Source: Lytechinus pictus
Lineage: Eukaryota; Echinodermata; Echinoidea; Temnopleuroida; Toxopneustidae
DNA length: 64,000 bases
Assembly: GCF_037042905.1 (NCBI RefSeq)
Contig: NC_087249.1
Span: forward strand, 34,375,901 to 34,439,900
Reading direction: 5' to 3'
Under the pieces are notes generated by a model. It had not been told where the DNA came from. It worked only from the letters and a program-made list of their open reading frames with translations, and searched no databases. Both the position numbers and the translations under genes were made by a program. Positions 1 through 13,600 of this stretch are shown in pieces (within the stretch, counting starts at the first letter, position 1; each line of letters begins with the position of its first letter).

Positions 1-2374
1 CTGCCTTTATTGCTGGAGCCCCTCCGGTCATTCTTAAGGTGAAAGGTCATCGAAGGTCATTTGGTAGCTCTACATTCCCACTTGGGTTCAGAAACATAAG
101 GAATGGCATGATATATATCTCCAAAATAAGCAATTCGATTTTATAAGATGTTGAGATGTGAATTATACTTTCAAATGAACTTTTTCCAAAACAGGCCTTC
201 CTTCGTTTTTTTTAAAAGTTCCTGATTTTCTGATTTATTTGAAATGATCACAGGTTAAAACAATTTGAAAATGCACAATATTATTGTGATTAAATTGGTA
301 ATCATAACAATTCTAATGAGTAGGTCTTATTAGGTACATTGGGTTAGTATTTTAGTGTTTACAAATCAATTGAATTTACAGATAAGTTGCTTTTGCACAA
401 ATTTCTATTCACAAGCAAGAAAATAAATCAGCACACTGTTATTTTGACACTTTGTTCATTCATTATTTGTACAATTATCATCACAACTACACAAATAGCT
501 GATCTTTGTTTTTGCTTCCCAAATAACATCGCTTGTCGTGATGAAAACCTTCCTGTCAGCTTCCCGATAAAAGTCTGCATCAGCCGGTTGCTTGCCGGTG
601 ATGACTGCATGAATAACAAGCGCAAGATATCCACATAGCATTGTAGAGAGATGAAAAGATAGAAGAATGAAAAAAAAATACTAAGGGAAAAGGCACGTGA
701 GCGAAAGCTACCAATCTGCTAGAGGTCAAAAGGAGAAGAAAAAAAAATTAAAGTGGTCAATAGTCGAAACATCCTTGTGCATTTCCCCTCCTGAAATTAC
801 CCCGTTAATTCAAGGTGAATTTGTTTAAGTTGGAGAGTTAATGAATAGATGAAAGGTATCGTTTGTATTTTGCCTTTCCTATTTCAAAATTAAAGCACTG
901 AATTGCAGGAAGCAATAATATTTTCTTTTCAGCTTCTGCAGGTTTCTCTTGCAGGCTTGAAAAGAAAAATATTCAATAAAATCAGATTTATGAGTTGTGC
1001 TTCTTTGTAGAGAAAAAAAATCAAATCACCATTAAGCTTAAAATAACTTAGAGTACAGATAACTATGATAGGTTTTAATTTATTTGTTCTTGGGTTAAGG
1101 ACTTTATATATGAATCATGAATGTTTAAGTGATTGATGAAGCCATTTCTACTACTGGTCAATCAACTTTATATCTGAAATTCACATCAGAGAACCAATCA
1201 CCCTACATTTGCCAGACATGTCATGGTGAAACTGGTTTGAAAAAGTATGAAGAAATAGAATCACTTTTATGTTGTAAGAATTAATCATAAACACGAGTTG
1301 AGCTGGTGCATCATATTTATTCAGATTTTAAAATTTGCTTCCTGTAAAGGATAAACAGTACCAGGGATCTTTGAAAATTAATGGAAGACAAAGTTAAATT
1401 TAATTTCTTTAAAAAAACAGACAAGCCATGCATTGATTAAAAGAAAAAAATGAAGACTAACTGTAAGAAGATACGGTAGCAAAATACTCCTGTCAAATTT
1501 TACATCCAAAAACACAATTTGTGAAGACTCGACCCGAAAAAGCGAGCATCCTTGTCCCCCGGGCATGATGTGAATTTCCTCGTCCGATTCGCTCATCTTC
1601 CCTAATCCTTTGAACGATGCTTTCCTTCCTCAAATTGACTACTTTTTGTGACATCGCCATGGTGATGGGAGCTGAAATTGACAGTTACAAATACACCCAT
1701 GTCTAGCACGGAAATTGGCAAGTTAAACTTTTCTTTGGAACCCTCTCTCACTTTGTTGATCCATGATATAATCTTCAAAGCATTTACAGAGAACATCCCA
1801 AACAAAATTGTCTGTAGGTATTTGTGAGTAGACACATCACCATTTATTCCTCCTACACGCTTGTCTCCCCCTTTGAACATCAATTAACGCTTGAGGCACA
1901 TCTGTCAAACTATATACATTTTACCCAAGTAACATGCATATATAAACACTTCTATTCCTTAAATCATCAAGTTGATGATTCTTTTAAATGATAGATAATA
2001 TCGTTCAAAAATATTGTCAATTGGTCTTGGTTAACTTGTTGCATGACCCCCTTCACCAGGCCACCTTCCAACTCTCCCCCTCCTCCAGTCTGCATGCAAC
2101 TTCATAACAACAAAAAATATCCTTGATGATTCATAAATGCTTTTCTTCCCACCCCTTCACATAAATTAAAACTTCCTCTTGATTCTTTTCTCTCAACCCC
2201 CATCCCCCTCTATTCATCATGTCTACCTTTGGGTTCAATAGTTGCATTTATTTGCCTTTGAACATGAAATAAATCACACAGAGTTATTCATAACCTGAAC
2301 TCTATAACCACCACACCAAACCTTCAAAAGTGACACCTACAGACAGTAGCCCCAGTGGTATAACCTTTGAGAGA

Positions 2375-2396
2375 CTCCCCAGCTCAAGCTGGGGAG
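2375..2396. repeat. Perfect 10-bp-stem hairpin
   Basis: CTCCCCAGCT and its exact reverse complement are separated by the two bases ca. There is no T-run after it, so it is not a terminator-like site; no function is assigned. Confidence 0.6.
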
Positions 2397-4324
2397 CCTT
2401 GAGCGCCATTTCCCCCTTAAGATCCCTTGTAAGTCACTTATTCGTTCTGTTTAAACAAGTTCTTAGCATCAAGCGAAATCTTTTGACATTTTGCAGTTGA
2501 AGAGGGGAGATATTACGCAGCAGGGGAAGCAACAATGGAGACAAGCTAGGATTGTTATCTCAATGTAAATCCTCCTATATCAACAGATTGTAAGAAATAT
2601 ACTTGTTTACATAGTCCATTTTCATATTTTCAAAGGAAATCATACTCTCCTGAAATGCAATAGGGCATTGATTTCCAAATACTGAACAAGGTAATAATCA
2701 TTTTTGGATTTGAATTGATCATATGTTTTCATATTTCTATCTTCCTTATAAAACTGGAAAGATTGCAATACTTTAAAATGAAGATTAAAAATATTCATTT
2801 CACAAATTGTGAATTAAACAAATTTTGTAGGGAGTATGTACATGAAAACAACAGTATTGTATCACATGTTATATCATTTATATCATCATCAATACATTAA
2901 TTCCACTGAAACAAAATATAGAAATGTGCAGTATGGTAAAAAGGGCTAGATTATGAACAACAGCGAGAGGGCACAGCAAATGATAAATTTTACGCGGCAA
3001 AATGCTACAAGTGGGATCGCTTCACAAACTCTCTTTTCCAGTTTAATGACATAACCACTATGTATGTCTGAAGTAGATCACGCTCAACCCAAATTGGTAA
3101 TGGCTTTTAGTTCTGACAATGAACTTATCATTCAAGATCTGTCAGATCAATTCCAAATCAAGGATCCTTGGTAACCATTTCCAGAGGAGAAGAGGGGGGG
3201 GGGGTTGAATGGTTCTTCCAACCAGCCAGTGTCCCAATTTAGTTTATCTGCTCTAAAAATCGCATCACATTAGGAATTGGTAATAAGCTTTGGAGTCCTT
3301 TTCAATCAGTTATATGAGGGGGTGATTTTGGGTCCATAGGGGCTCATTCCCACCTTCATCACACCTACTGCTATGAACTCTGACCTTGCTAGTTGACCCC
3401 GTGTCGCATCCCAGCTTGTCGGCTCACTCAGTGATGAGATGAATAGGATAAAGAGTGTTGGGAATAGAGATTAAAGCAAGTACATTTTGCATCATTTAAC
3501 TCTATACAGTTTCAACATTATCATTAGATAGAGACAGATGTTGTTAGCAAATACCAGGCATAAATTGTTTTTAAAATAGTTAGTTTTCCAAAGCAGAACA
3601 ATTTTTCCTCACAGAACACACAAAACAATATTTGCAGGTGACAGGAAATCCTTGAAATTGGTTTACACAAACACATTCAATTCATCATGCATGAAATTCA
3701 ATGACAGATTAAGAGAAGAAAAACTTTGATCAACAATTTTTCACCATTGATCTGATAATGTGACCTTGTACTGAGAACAAGTTATCTCTTTGCAATATTA
3801 TGATAGAAATCAAGGAAAATTTCCCCAATTTTCTGACCCTTGGTATTTTGGGGGAACCTCCACATTTGTAATCAAATTCCTTCTTCAAGAGTCCAAAATA
3901 CTAAAGAAATAAACACTTTAGATTCATGATCCTTAAAAGATATATCCTTCATGCTATTTCTTAACAGAAACCTGTTGATCTATGAGGACATTATAATCTA
4001 AACTTGAGTCTCAAGTTTGATTTACAGCATGGAGGTTGATACATTTTACAGACACTTGTTAGATAGTTCACAAAATCCACCTTGACACTTTAAGAAGATT
4101 CAGTTTCGTTCTGGAATCTTTTCTCCATCATGCTTAAACTATTAGGTCGATTTTGGACATACAAATTGATTCATCAGTGTGGTTGACATTGACTATTCCA
4201 GATGTCAAATGTGAAAAACTGTTGGTACATCTGTAAAGAACATTGGTTTTTACTTTTTTGCTTTTAAGATCCATATTTAAAATCTGAACTCTCTTGGACA
4301 TGGCTTTATTCTCTCATGTTTTCT

Positions 4325-4495
4325 GTGCCTCTTTGTCTGATTGTCTTTCTCTCTCTCTCCCCCGTCTGTATTGCTTTGTGTGTATTCATCTGTCACTTTT
4401 CTCTCTCTCACTTATTCTATCTGCATTTCCCTTCTCTGTCTTTTTACTTGTATCTCAACAATCTGTCTTTCTGTCTCTATCTCTCCACATGTAAG
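4325..4495. repeat. Pyrimidine-rich (CT/TCTC) low-complexity tract
   Basis: Repeated tctctctc and tctgtctt blocks dominate about 170 bases. Open frames across it on the + strand are rich in Leu and Ser only because of base composition. Confidence 0.7.
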
Positions 4496-6911
4496 TCTAG
4501 ACATCGGTATACATTGCTTCGCGTCTACCTACCAAGTCCTGACTCTAATTTACATTGGCAGTTCCTATAGTCCTGTCCACTTGCTACCCACCACTTTGTT
4601 TGCATTTAATTTCTAGACATGTATTGGTGACTGTCATACGAAGGTCAAAGTCCCATTATGATTATGACTAATTTGGCCTGAAACAAATTGGATTATTTAA
4701 TGGGAAATAGGTCATAAAGCTTGTCAAAAATGCTCTTGAAACAAGTGGACAGAGAGCTTTGTATGTAACATTCACCTCAGACCTCCTGTGCTATTAAGCA
4801 GATTTTGTTTGAAATTTAAATGAACTACCAACATTTTTCCAAACATGAAAATTATATTGTTTGCATATTTCATTTATTTTCTTAGTTAATAGAATGAGAG
4901 AGAAGTAATAAGAAACAAGACAATGCGAAGGATATAGTACAACTCCAAACCTGAAAAATGTATGTGTTTTTGCATATTTGTTCTGGATTTCCTTTAAAAT
5001 CTAAAGAAATGAGAAGATAGGAAAGATTTTATTTCAGTTTAGTTCTTGTTCCACTCCATGCTCTCCACTTCAGATGTAGGCTAACTCTATGAGGAAATGT
5101 TCAAGTTGATTATTTGAAGATCCTATTTCCATATTTTAAGATGCAGAGTGACTTTGAGCCACAAAACACACAAAAAATTGAGCGCAAAACACAAAGATTT
5201 AGTCCCAGTCACATATCCATTGTATTATTTTGAAGGAATATCAATGCCCGGTCACCTACACTTATTTGTTGTTTGTGTTTTGTTTATGTAAGGTACTCCA
5301 TCGTGAAGTGGTGCACACTCTTTCAGTCTTTATGTCTCATTTCTGTGGATGTGACTTTCAATAGTAATGGTCATGAATACTGAACAGTGTCGGGAGGTTC
5401 AAAGTATCATTGTGGTTTTCTTTCCAGAACAAAAATTAAAGTTTCTTTAAAAAAAAAATGTTTACACAGGGGTGGATGGTGAAGGGAGGGAACAAAGAAT
5501 CAAGAAACCTCACAAAATATTGGCAGGAATGAGTTGACCATGCCTACAAAAGATAGGTGTGCATTTTGAGGCTTTAGTGCAAAGAAACAATCGGAAGTGT
5601 TCTGAATTGCCAAAATAAGCAAGAGAAATGGCACACAAATACCAGAATATAGCTTCTTCTTTTTTTTAACAACATGTAGCTTTTTAACTAAGTCAGTGAA
5701 AAAAAAAGATCTGAATGTGCCCTATATTGTAATTTTTGTTAATATTGTCATGATAATACATTATTTGGTGGATTAAATAATGTCTTTGCACAATTCAAAT
5801 TCCATTATCCCATCATCTAGATTATACTTAAATGCAATGATTTTTTCCATCTATGACTTCTATGACAATCTAAAGAGTATGCAAGAGTGCATCTCAAGTT
5901 CAAAACCGGAACATTGCACACAAATACGGAGCACATGGGCGGTATGTTTGTAACATGATATGATACCGGTCTCTCATCCCTTCATAAAGTCAAGAAATTT
6001 GATTATTTTTACAGGGAGCTGGAAGTATGTAGGGGTCCTTTTTTGGTTCCAGGTGGATGAATTTCCAATAATGAGGTGCCCCCATACCTTAACCCCCATC
6101 GGGTTTAGAGTCCAGGTCTAGGATGCCTGCCAACCTGTTTAACATTTTATTGGAATAAGGGAGAACATTGTCCTCCTGAAAATAGGATGATGTAGGCTTA
6201 ATTGGGACCAGAACTACATAATGTTTCCCTCAGGGGTTCATGGCCCCCATAAAGAGCTCATAACATGCACATTCATTTTGGTTCCTCAAAGTGAAATTAG
6301 GTGTTCTTCCTAAAGGTTTGGTCCAAATTTGTTCTAGATTTCAATTCAGATTCTTCAACCCAATGGGTACCTTAAAATGTTACATGTGTGGTCTATTAAA
6401 TTGATATAAAGCAAATTTTTGAATGAAAATCTTTTAAACTTGTATAATTTAGCCTAACTCATTTTAAGTAAGTCTGGATAATCTAGCCCTACAATGCAAT
6501 AGTAAACATTAACAGTCATTGTAACCACAGACTCTATTATGTCTTTAAATTGTGATAAAAGTGTTTTATAATGGCTTTCACCAATAACATATCATCCAGA
6601 GGAATGCATTGAAAAGACACTTTGGGAGATATAAAAACTTGCAACTAAATCCATAAATTATCCATGTTCACTAAATTCCTATCAGAAACTGAATAATATC
6701 TCCTTTGTGACAAATTGAGCCGACACAAACAGTAATTGTGTTGGTCATTGACGTAGATGGGCCTGTCACAATGTACAAAACGTGATTGCAACCTAGAGAT
6801 TTTGTACCCCCTTTTATTGAGTATTTCTATGACTGGCATCATGTTGGTGACCTTCTTTAATAGATGACCTAATGATATTGCATTCGGTCATCTGTAGACT
6901 CTATGCTGGAC

Positions 6912-7247
6912 GGGGGGGGGGGGGGGGGGGGGGGGGTACTCACAAAATAAGGCATACAGGGATGTGCCGCTGGAATGGGTCGCTTTTTTGGAAGAATCCC
7001 TAAACATGGGGTATGGTTTTATTGCTGGAAAATCTCTAAGCATGGCCCCAATTTTTAGATACCATACCATATTTTCCTCCAATTTTGGGTGATAACTTTT
7101 TTTTTTTGCTTGTCAAATTTTAATAAATACTTAATAATGGGTACCTTTTTAGCCAAAATGACCTGTAAATATGGGTATGGGTTTTGAACATTCAGCCGCA
7201 CACCCCCATCCAAACCAAATCTAAGTACCCCCCCCCCCCCCCCCCGG
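6912..7247. mobile_element. Foldback element with G-run/C-run ends and 8-bp target-site duplication
   Basis: The left end is a run of about 25 G followed by tactca; the right end is taagtac followed by a run of about 18 C, so the ends are inverted repeats. The sequence tgctggac occurs exactly outside both ends (6904-6911 and 7248-7255), which fits an 8-bp target-site duplication. No transposase frame lies inside, so this is a non-autonomous element. An 8-bp duplication is typical of the hAT superfamily, but the G-run ends are unusual and the class is not certain. Confidence 0.6.
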
Positions 7248-10200
7248 TGCTGGACTTTGATGCAGATTTGGTGTATATTGGCAGTGAAGTGAAAACTTTG
7301 TATGGCTGTTCCTTTATTTTTTCATCTTTGCCCCAAATGAGCAAATTCTTGACATGACCCAACCCCCTCCAAAAGACTAAAGGGCCCCCTCTAATGGTCA
7401 AGTTGTGAATAGGCAGGAAACCATCTGTAACCAATCCAGTCTCCTCTAAAATAAACTTGTTTCCTTTATACTCCCTCTCTCACTTCAACCCCCTCTTCCT
7501 TTCCCCTATCCCTGACCCCATCAAGTAGTCTTGGCAAATAAGCTCAATTTAAAAATGAGTTGTGAAATGCTTATTACCAGAGTGATAAAAACAACATAAA
7601 ATTAATTTCATCAACCACCTTGAACTAAATAAATGTATTAATTGAAATAATTCAATGCTTTTTGTTGTGATTTAGTAGTTATCTTGACAAATATTTGTCA
7701 GGCAGTATCAAAATAAGATATTGCACATATATGTTATTATACTTGCACCAAAAACAGCAAAATGTAAAAACCCTATTAACCTGCTGAGGTCAAATTCTTA
7801 ATTTACCAATTAAAAATGTTAAAGCTAGTATTAGATTTGAAAGAGGAAGGGGGAGTAGACGTAGGGGGGTTTGGTGGAGGCAAACTCCTGATATTATCCT
7901 GAAATTAGACATTTCCTAAATGAGCTTCGTAAAAACATTGGGTAAATTAATCCAATAGCTGAGTCAGGTGATAACTGCTTCTATCGGTCTAATTCTGAGC
8001 CAATGTGGATGTATACATTCACAATATTGGTAAACACATTTAAATTATCACCTCGAAACACCTTGGTGTTCAATTATGCAATGTTGTTAGTTTATTCTTA
8101 TGGCCAATGTACAAGCTATTCTGAATTGTAAATAATAAGCTAAAGATTGAAGAAATTGTTGCCTATTAGAAATAAGCAAACCATTGACAGTATAATCATC
8201 AAGTCCATGAACACAAAGGTAAACAATTAGCGTAATAGTCATATGTTTTATATCAATGTCATCTTGAAAATGTTCAGAAGATAGTCATTCAATTGATAAA
8301 CAGATGTTTTGAATTGTAACGGCAGAATTTATCTTTACAGAGGCTAAGTGTACACATGAATATTGTAGAGCAGATATATAAAAAGGGGATATACTTCAGT
8401 CATCACATTTTCAATAACATGATGTTCATTGAAACTGGAGGACAAACACATTCATACTCATAGATATCAATAGTATCTAAACCACAATTTCTTTGGTATC
8501 AACTTTAAGATTAGTTTGTTCAGTTTATTTGCAATAATTACAAACTTGTATGTCATCCGAGTCTTGCGTTGGACAATTATGACATGATAACTGTTAAATT
8601 GAATGTCTATGGTTGATTAATCAAAACCCTACACCAACACCCCCTACCTAGACAAGTATTTATTTGACACCTAGAAAATAATTATGATCAATGAAGTTAT
8701 TATTTATTCACTTGGTATTAAAGCCCCAAATTTGCATTTACACTCTCTTCCCATTGACAAATTAAAGCTGAGAAAAAAAGGGATCTATTTATAATGAAGT
8801 TGTGCTAAAAATGGCTTGCTTTTCCAATTTGAAGATTGAAATTGATCCCAGACTAAATAATGGCCTCTTGGCGAGTTGAATACTCCTAAAATCTACAACT
8901 GTTGGCAATTATTTACTTATGGTTTGTTAATTTTTCTAACTGAACTGAAGCCTGTATAAGTATAAAGAGGTGATTTGCGAAGCTCTTTTTCTTTCAAATC
9001 AAAAGGAAGACCCACCAATAATGATTCCTTTCTTTGCCCCATAGGATTTGTTTATATCTAAGGGATGATAATAATTAGTAGTCCCCTGGCTATGATTTTG
9101 TGTAAGTCAATTTAGAAACACAAAAGCAAAAGCAGAAAATCAGTGTTGATTCAAATTGGCAACCCTTCAAATGTTGAGTGTGATTAATCAGCCAATTAAG
9201 TATTTTAAGGGGAAGCCATTTTGTGGAAATGAGATAGGGGGGGGGGCTCTATGTGATTTTTTAAGAGCACATGTTGGGTCTTTTAGAAGGCGTATATCCA
9301 TTGGAAAATGGGAAGAAAACGTTTTTTTTTTACAATTTAGAAAATATTTTGGTAATTTCTATATTGGATTGCTTGTTTGTAAGTTACCCAGAATAAATAC
9401 AACACCAAATCCGGAAATGTCTATGCCATGTCAACAACTTAAATCCAAATATTTTTTTTTCTTGCCACCTTACTGCACACATAAACAGATCAGTCCAAAT
9501 CATTATAAATACAAGTACAACAATAAAATAAATTCAATAAAATATTGTTAATAGAAAAAGCAGCAATACACTTGTTGCTCTTTTTATGACACTGTTGACG
9601 TAAGATATTATCATGAATATTGGTTCCTCCGTTGTCTTTTGTCGTTTCAATCAACTTCTCAACCTTTAAAATCTTTTCAAATCCAAACCATGTCAAATTT
9701 GGGATCACCTACACTTTGATGAGCACCTATGCACTTGTAAGTTCTTAATCTCTGAAAATGGTGTGTTGACATAAAGGTGCAATTGAAGCCTTGGTCCGAC
9801 ATATGCCTTTATATGTTGTCCTTTCAATCAAAATCTCACTGAGAGAGGTCAGTATTGGGTCAGTAAATCTTTGGAATTGATGTAAGAATAATAGTTGAGT
9901 GAGATTAGATAGCATACCAGTGAATGGATCGCATCATTGGTGCATGTCGTCCCTCTACAGGAGCCACTGAAGAGAAACCATTAGCACAAAAAAGGTGGCC
10001 TTCTGGCCCAAATTTTGAAATAATGTTAGAGTGAAGTCACTTACAGTTCATCTGAATATTTTATGTTATTCTGATGAAAAGAGGAAGTTAGAAGGATAAG
10101 AAGAATGGGGTGCAATGCATGGTTTCTGGTTTAATGAATTGGAATGGTCTCTCCCATCGATGATAAATTTACCCCAAAGCCCATAATTTTATTCCTCATT

Positions 10201-10610
10201 TGATGACATAGAATGCATAAGATAGATTGAAGCTTCAAAAAAGTTTTTTGAACATGTATTCTCAAAATGAAAGCAACTGTTATATAACAAATCTTTCTTA
10301 TAGTAATATATAATTATACGTACACGCTCTTTTAAAAGAAAGGTTCAAATATGATTAAATCCTTCTCTATTTTTTTCTCCAAGAGTAATATATGTTAATA
10401 GTCTATATCATCTATATAGAGTTTACATGATTAGAATAGTTTGTTTCAGTTTTTTTTATTATGTTAACATTACAATCACATTTTCTGATATCAAGAGATT
10501 CAGATAAAAACATACATGTATTCACATATATTGTCTAGTACAAAATAGAGTAAATGCTTAAAGGTGCAAGCAAAAAGTTCTAATGGAATCATGTTTTTCT
10601 TTCATTTTAG

Positions 10611-13600
10611 TTCCATCATTCTACTTTGGTGAGCCAGAATACAAGGTTGATGAGAATTCTCCGTTCATTGAGGTCACCGTCTTCAGGACAGGAACCGATG
10701 TATCCAAGATGGCCTCCATCACTGTCCGATCCCGTGCCTCCAACCCTGTCTCTGCTGTTGGTGAGTATCCATTGGTTAACCTTTCATAAAACCATTGCTT
10801 TTTAGTTATCCATTATGGTATAAGACATGAAAATGGTATGTTGCAACCATTTCACTTAAAAAGTTTAAGTTTTGGATGTGAAGTCACGACAGTCACTTGG
10901 ATACAATGATATAAAAAATCTGCCTACCTGCAAATGTTTTCATAAAGATGTTTATTTAAATAATGTTAACATACTGATGATAATGAAATAGTCCTATGGT
11001 TTCAGAGTATTCTATTTTAGAGTCCTTAGGAGTGGTATATATTTTGACATTCTGAAACCTCAGGAGGAATAAAAGCCTGTTATTCATAGACTATAGAGGG
11101 CTTCCTTTTCATTTGAAATGCATCCTGGGAAAAAAATGTTGATATCATTATAATTCCATTACCTGCTTGAGAGCCCATTCCCTAACCCCTTTTCCCATGG
11201 GTCATTTTGAAGGATGTAACTTTGGAAAGAAGCATTGAAATGAGATCTAACTTAATGACTTAAATACAGAAAGCCATATTATAGTTTTCAGTTGATAGCA
11301 ACGCAAACTAATGAGATTGTTTGTTAACTTATAACGCATCTGCTGGATCATGAAAAATGTACCTTTTTGTGTCCTGTTTATTTGCTTTATTGATCATTGG
11401 AACTTTTGAATTGCACTTTCCATATTAAACACATAAAGAATGAGCATTTGTAGGGGTTTCAAGATAAGGGTAAATATCACTTCTGAAAAATAGTGAACAG
11501 CGTGAGTGGCAAGAATACAAAATGCACATTATTTCTCCTTTTGCATGATACCAATTGATAAAGTAAGAGTGCAAGTCTTATTGTTATCACACGATTTCAG
11601 ACACTGCATAGCATCTTCAAAATACTTGCTAAAGTAACAACAGTAGCCCAAAATCCACCAAAGACGAAATCTTTTTGGCTTGAGAGATCTTGGCTTCAAG
11701 ATCACTTTGAATCAGGGTTGATCTGAAAGTGATTTCCTGCCTAGATTTAAAGGGATTCCCATCACATTATATCATCAAAGAGGGATGTCCAGATCACTAT
11801 TTCCTTCAATTTTCAATTTTATTCCAAGATGGACATGGTTAGATTGAGGACAAATGATGCACTGGGGCGCATTTAAAAAAGCTATTTGTCAGTGAGTTTT
11901 GCTCACAGCTGTTAGAAGCTCCCGAGATTGTAACCTCTGATTGGTTAAAATCAATTTTTTTTAAATGCTCCCATTGCCCTGGTTCTACTCCATTATAAAT
12001 TTCAAGTGTAGGTATATTGATTGGATGACATGATACATGGACAGTTGTTTGCTGAATCTAAATTTCTTGAATTAAAGTTTGATTCTTTCTTTCCCAAATT
12101 GATGAACAAAATATTATCCTAAATTATAGAACCATATATTGTATTCTTGGTCAAATGGGAAATTACTTCATTTATAATTCATAATGTTTATAGGAAAAAA
12201 AATAATTATAGTGATAATGATAAATACAGACCAATACTCAACAGAATGGTAGAATATGACCTTCAAGATTCCTGGGATGACTTGATATAATTTTGTTCAT
12301 TTCATATGAAATTATTTTCAAGAATGAAGGCATCACTTCCTTTATCATGTTATCCCTTGCCAATAGCCTTCACAACTCAGATATACTGATAAGACCTGAC
12401 AGTTCAGTTCCTTAGTACTAGGGTCTTGAGAGACCAGGGCCCCCTCCCATCCACTTTCTGGATTTGGAGTATTTATACTGCTTCATCATAAGATATCTGA
12501 CTTATGCAGAAGCTTGCATATGTCTAGACATTACTGAATATAAATGACAAAATAATATATTTGCCAATTTCATTCATATGGGAATGATATGAGTTCCCTG
12601 TTTTATATAATGACAATTTATATGTTAAGGTTATGAAGTTTACAATATTTCGCATCTCTTTTGATATTATTCTCCTAAAAAACTTTCCTATTGTATGATA
12701 AACCTTACCAACTCATTTTTTATTTTAATTTCCTGCTTCATGGAAAGAAAATTGGTAAAAATACTAATTAATATGCCAGTCTCTCTTTTTATTTCATTGG
12801 TATTGTGCTCTACCAGTTATTTAGTATGCCATTGATGCTCTTAGTTCTTTGGGGCTTATGCATGAATATGTTGCATGTAGTTTTATCCCTGATTTTTTGG
12901 TTCATTTCACTTTCATATTGTCTTTCATTTTGCCCACTTTCGTCACTATTATTGTTTTGTTATTATATATTTTTATAAGTGTTGTTTTTGTTGCAATAAT
13001 ATTGTAAAAAACTTTTTTTTTGCTCATTTTGTCATATAGATATGGATTTAAGAAAAACTTTCAAGCACAAGGCATATTATAAGCTTTAAAAATGGAAGAG
13101 GGGGGTGATCATCAAATCATTCCTTGGGATATAATGGCTTAATGCCATATGACATTTTGTCATTATGTGGTTTCACACACCTGGGACCTTTGTTATCATA
13201 CTCATTATTACTAACAAGTTGTAATAATTGATTTGATCCATGGAAACAAACATGCGATTGCCCGGAAGCAAATTTGTGGTATCAAGAATCATATGCCAGA
13301 TGTTACATGCTCTCAAATAGTAAAATCACCCTGGTCCCTGGTACATGATATTGATGTAGCTTTGAAATAATAAAGATGTGTAATGCATTCTTAATTAAGG
13401 AAACATGTCTAGCAAACCTTCATCCTGATGTCTAATCCAAGAAAATCATATTTTTTTACAACATACCTGGGAGTGTGTCATGTAGGATTAAGCAACACCT
13501 GTTCTCCTTACCTCTACTTGACATTTTCCCAAGGTGTTAAAAGGTATTATGTCATCTTTTAAGAGCCACATGGGAGTTTAATCTGTAGGCCTACAATTTG

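Larger units (their letters stand above)
1..10610 (+). other. Probable upstream intron of the FREM/ECM3-like gene
   Basis: AT-rich, stop-dense sequence with no convincing exon on either strand. It holds a 22-nt hairpin near 2375, a pyrimidine-rich tract at 4325-4490 and a G-run-ended foldback element at 6912-7247. The first exon seen (10611) begins with two bases of a split codon, so at least one more exon lies upstream, inside or outside the window. A short open stretch at 3-38 is discussed as a possible exon end. Confidence 0.6.

Noticed and set aside
4294-4616. Three overlapping + strand open frames rich in Leu and Ser
   Set aside because: They come from the CT-rich tract; the same base run is open in all three frames and no domain is seen.
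9156-9551. 131-codon + strand frame
   Set aside because: It runs through a G run and T runs, has no domain, and lies in probable intron; the composition is that of its surroundings.
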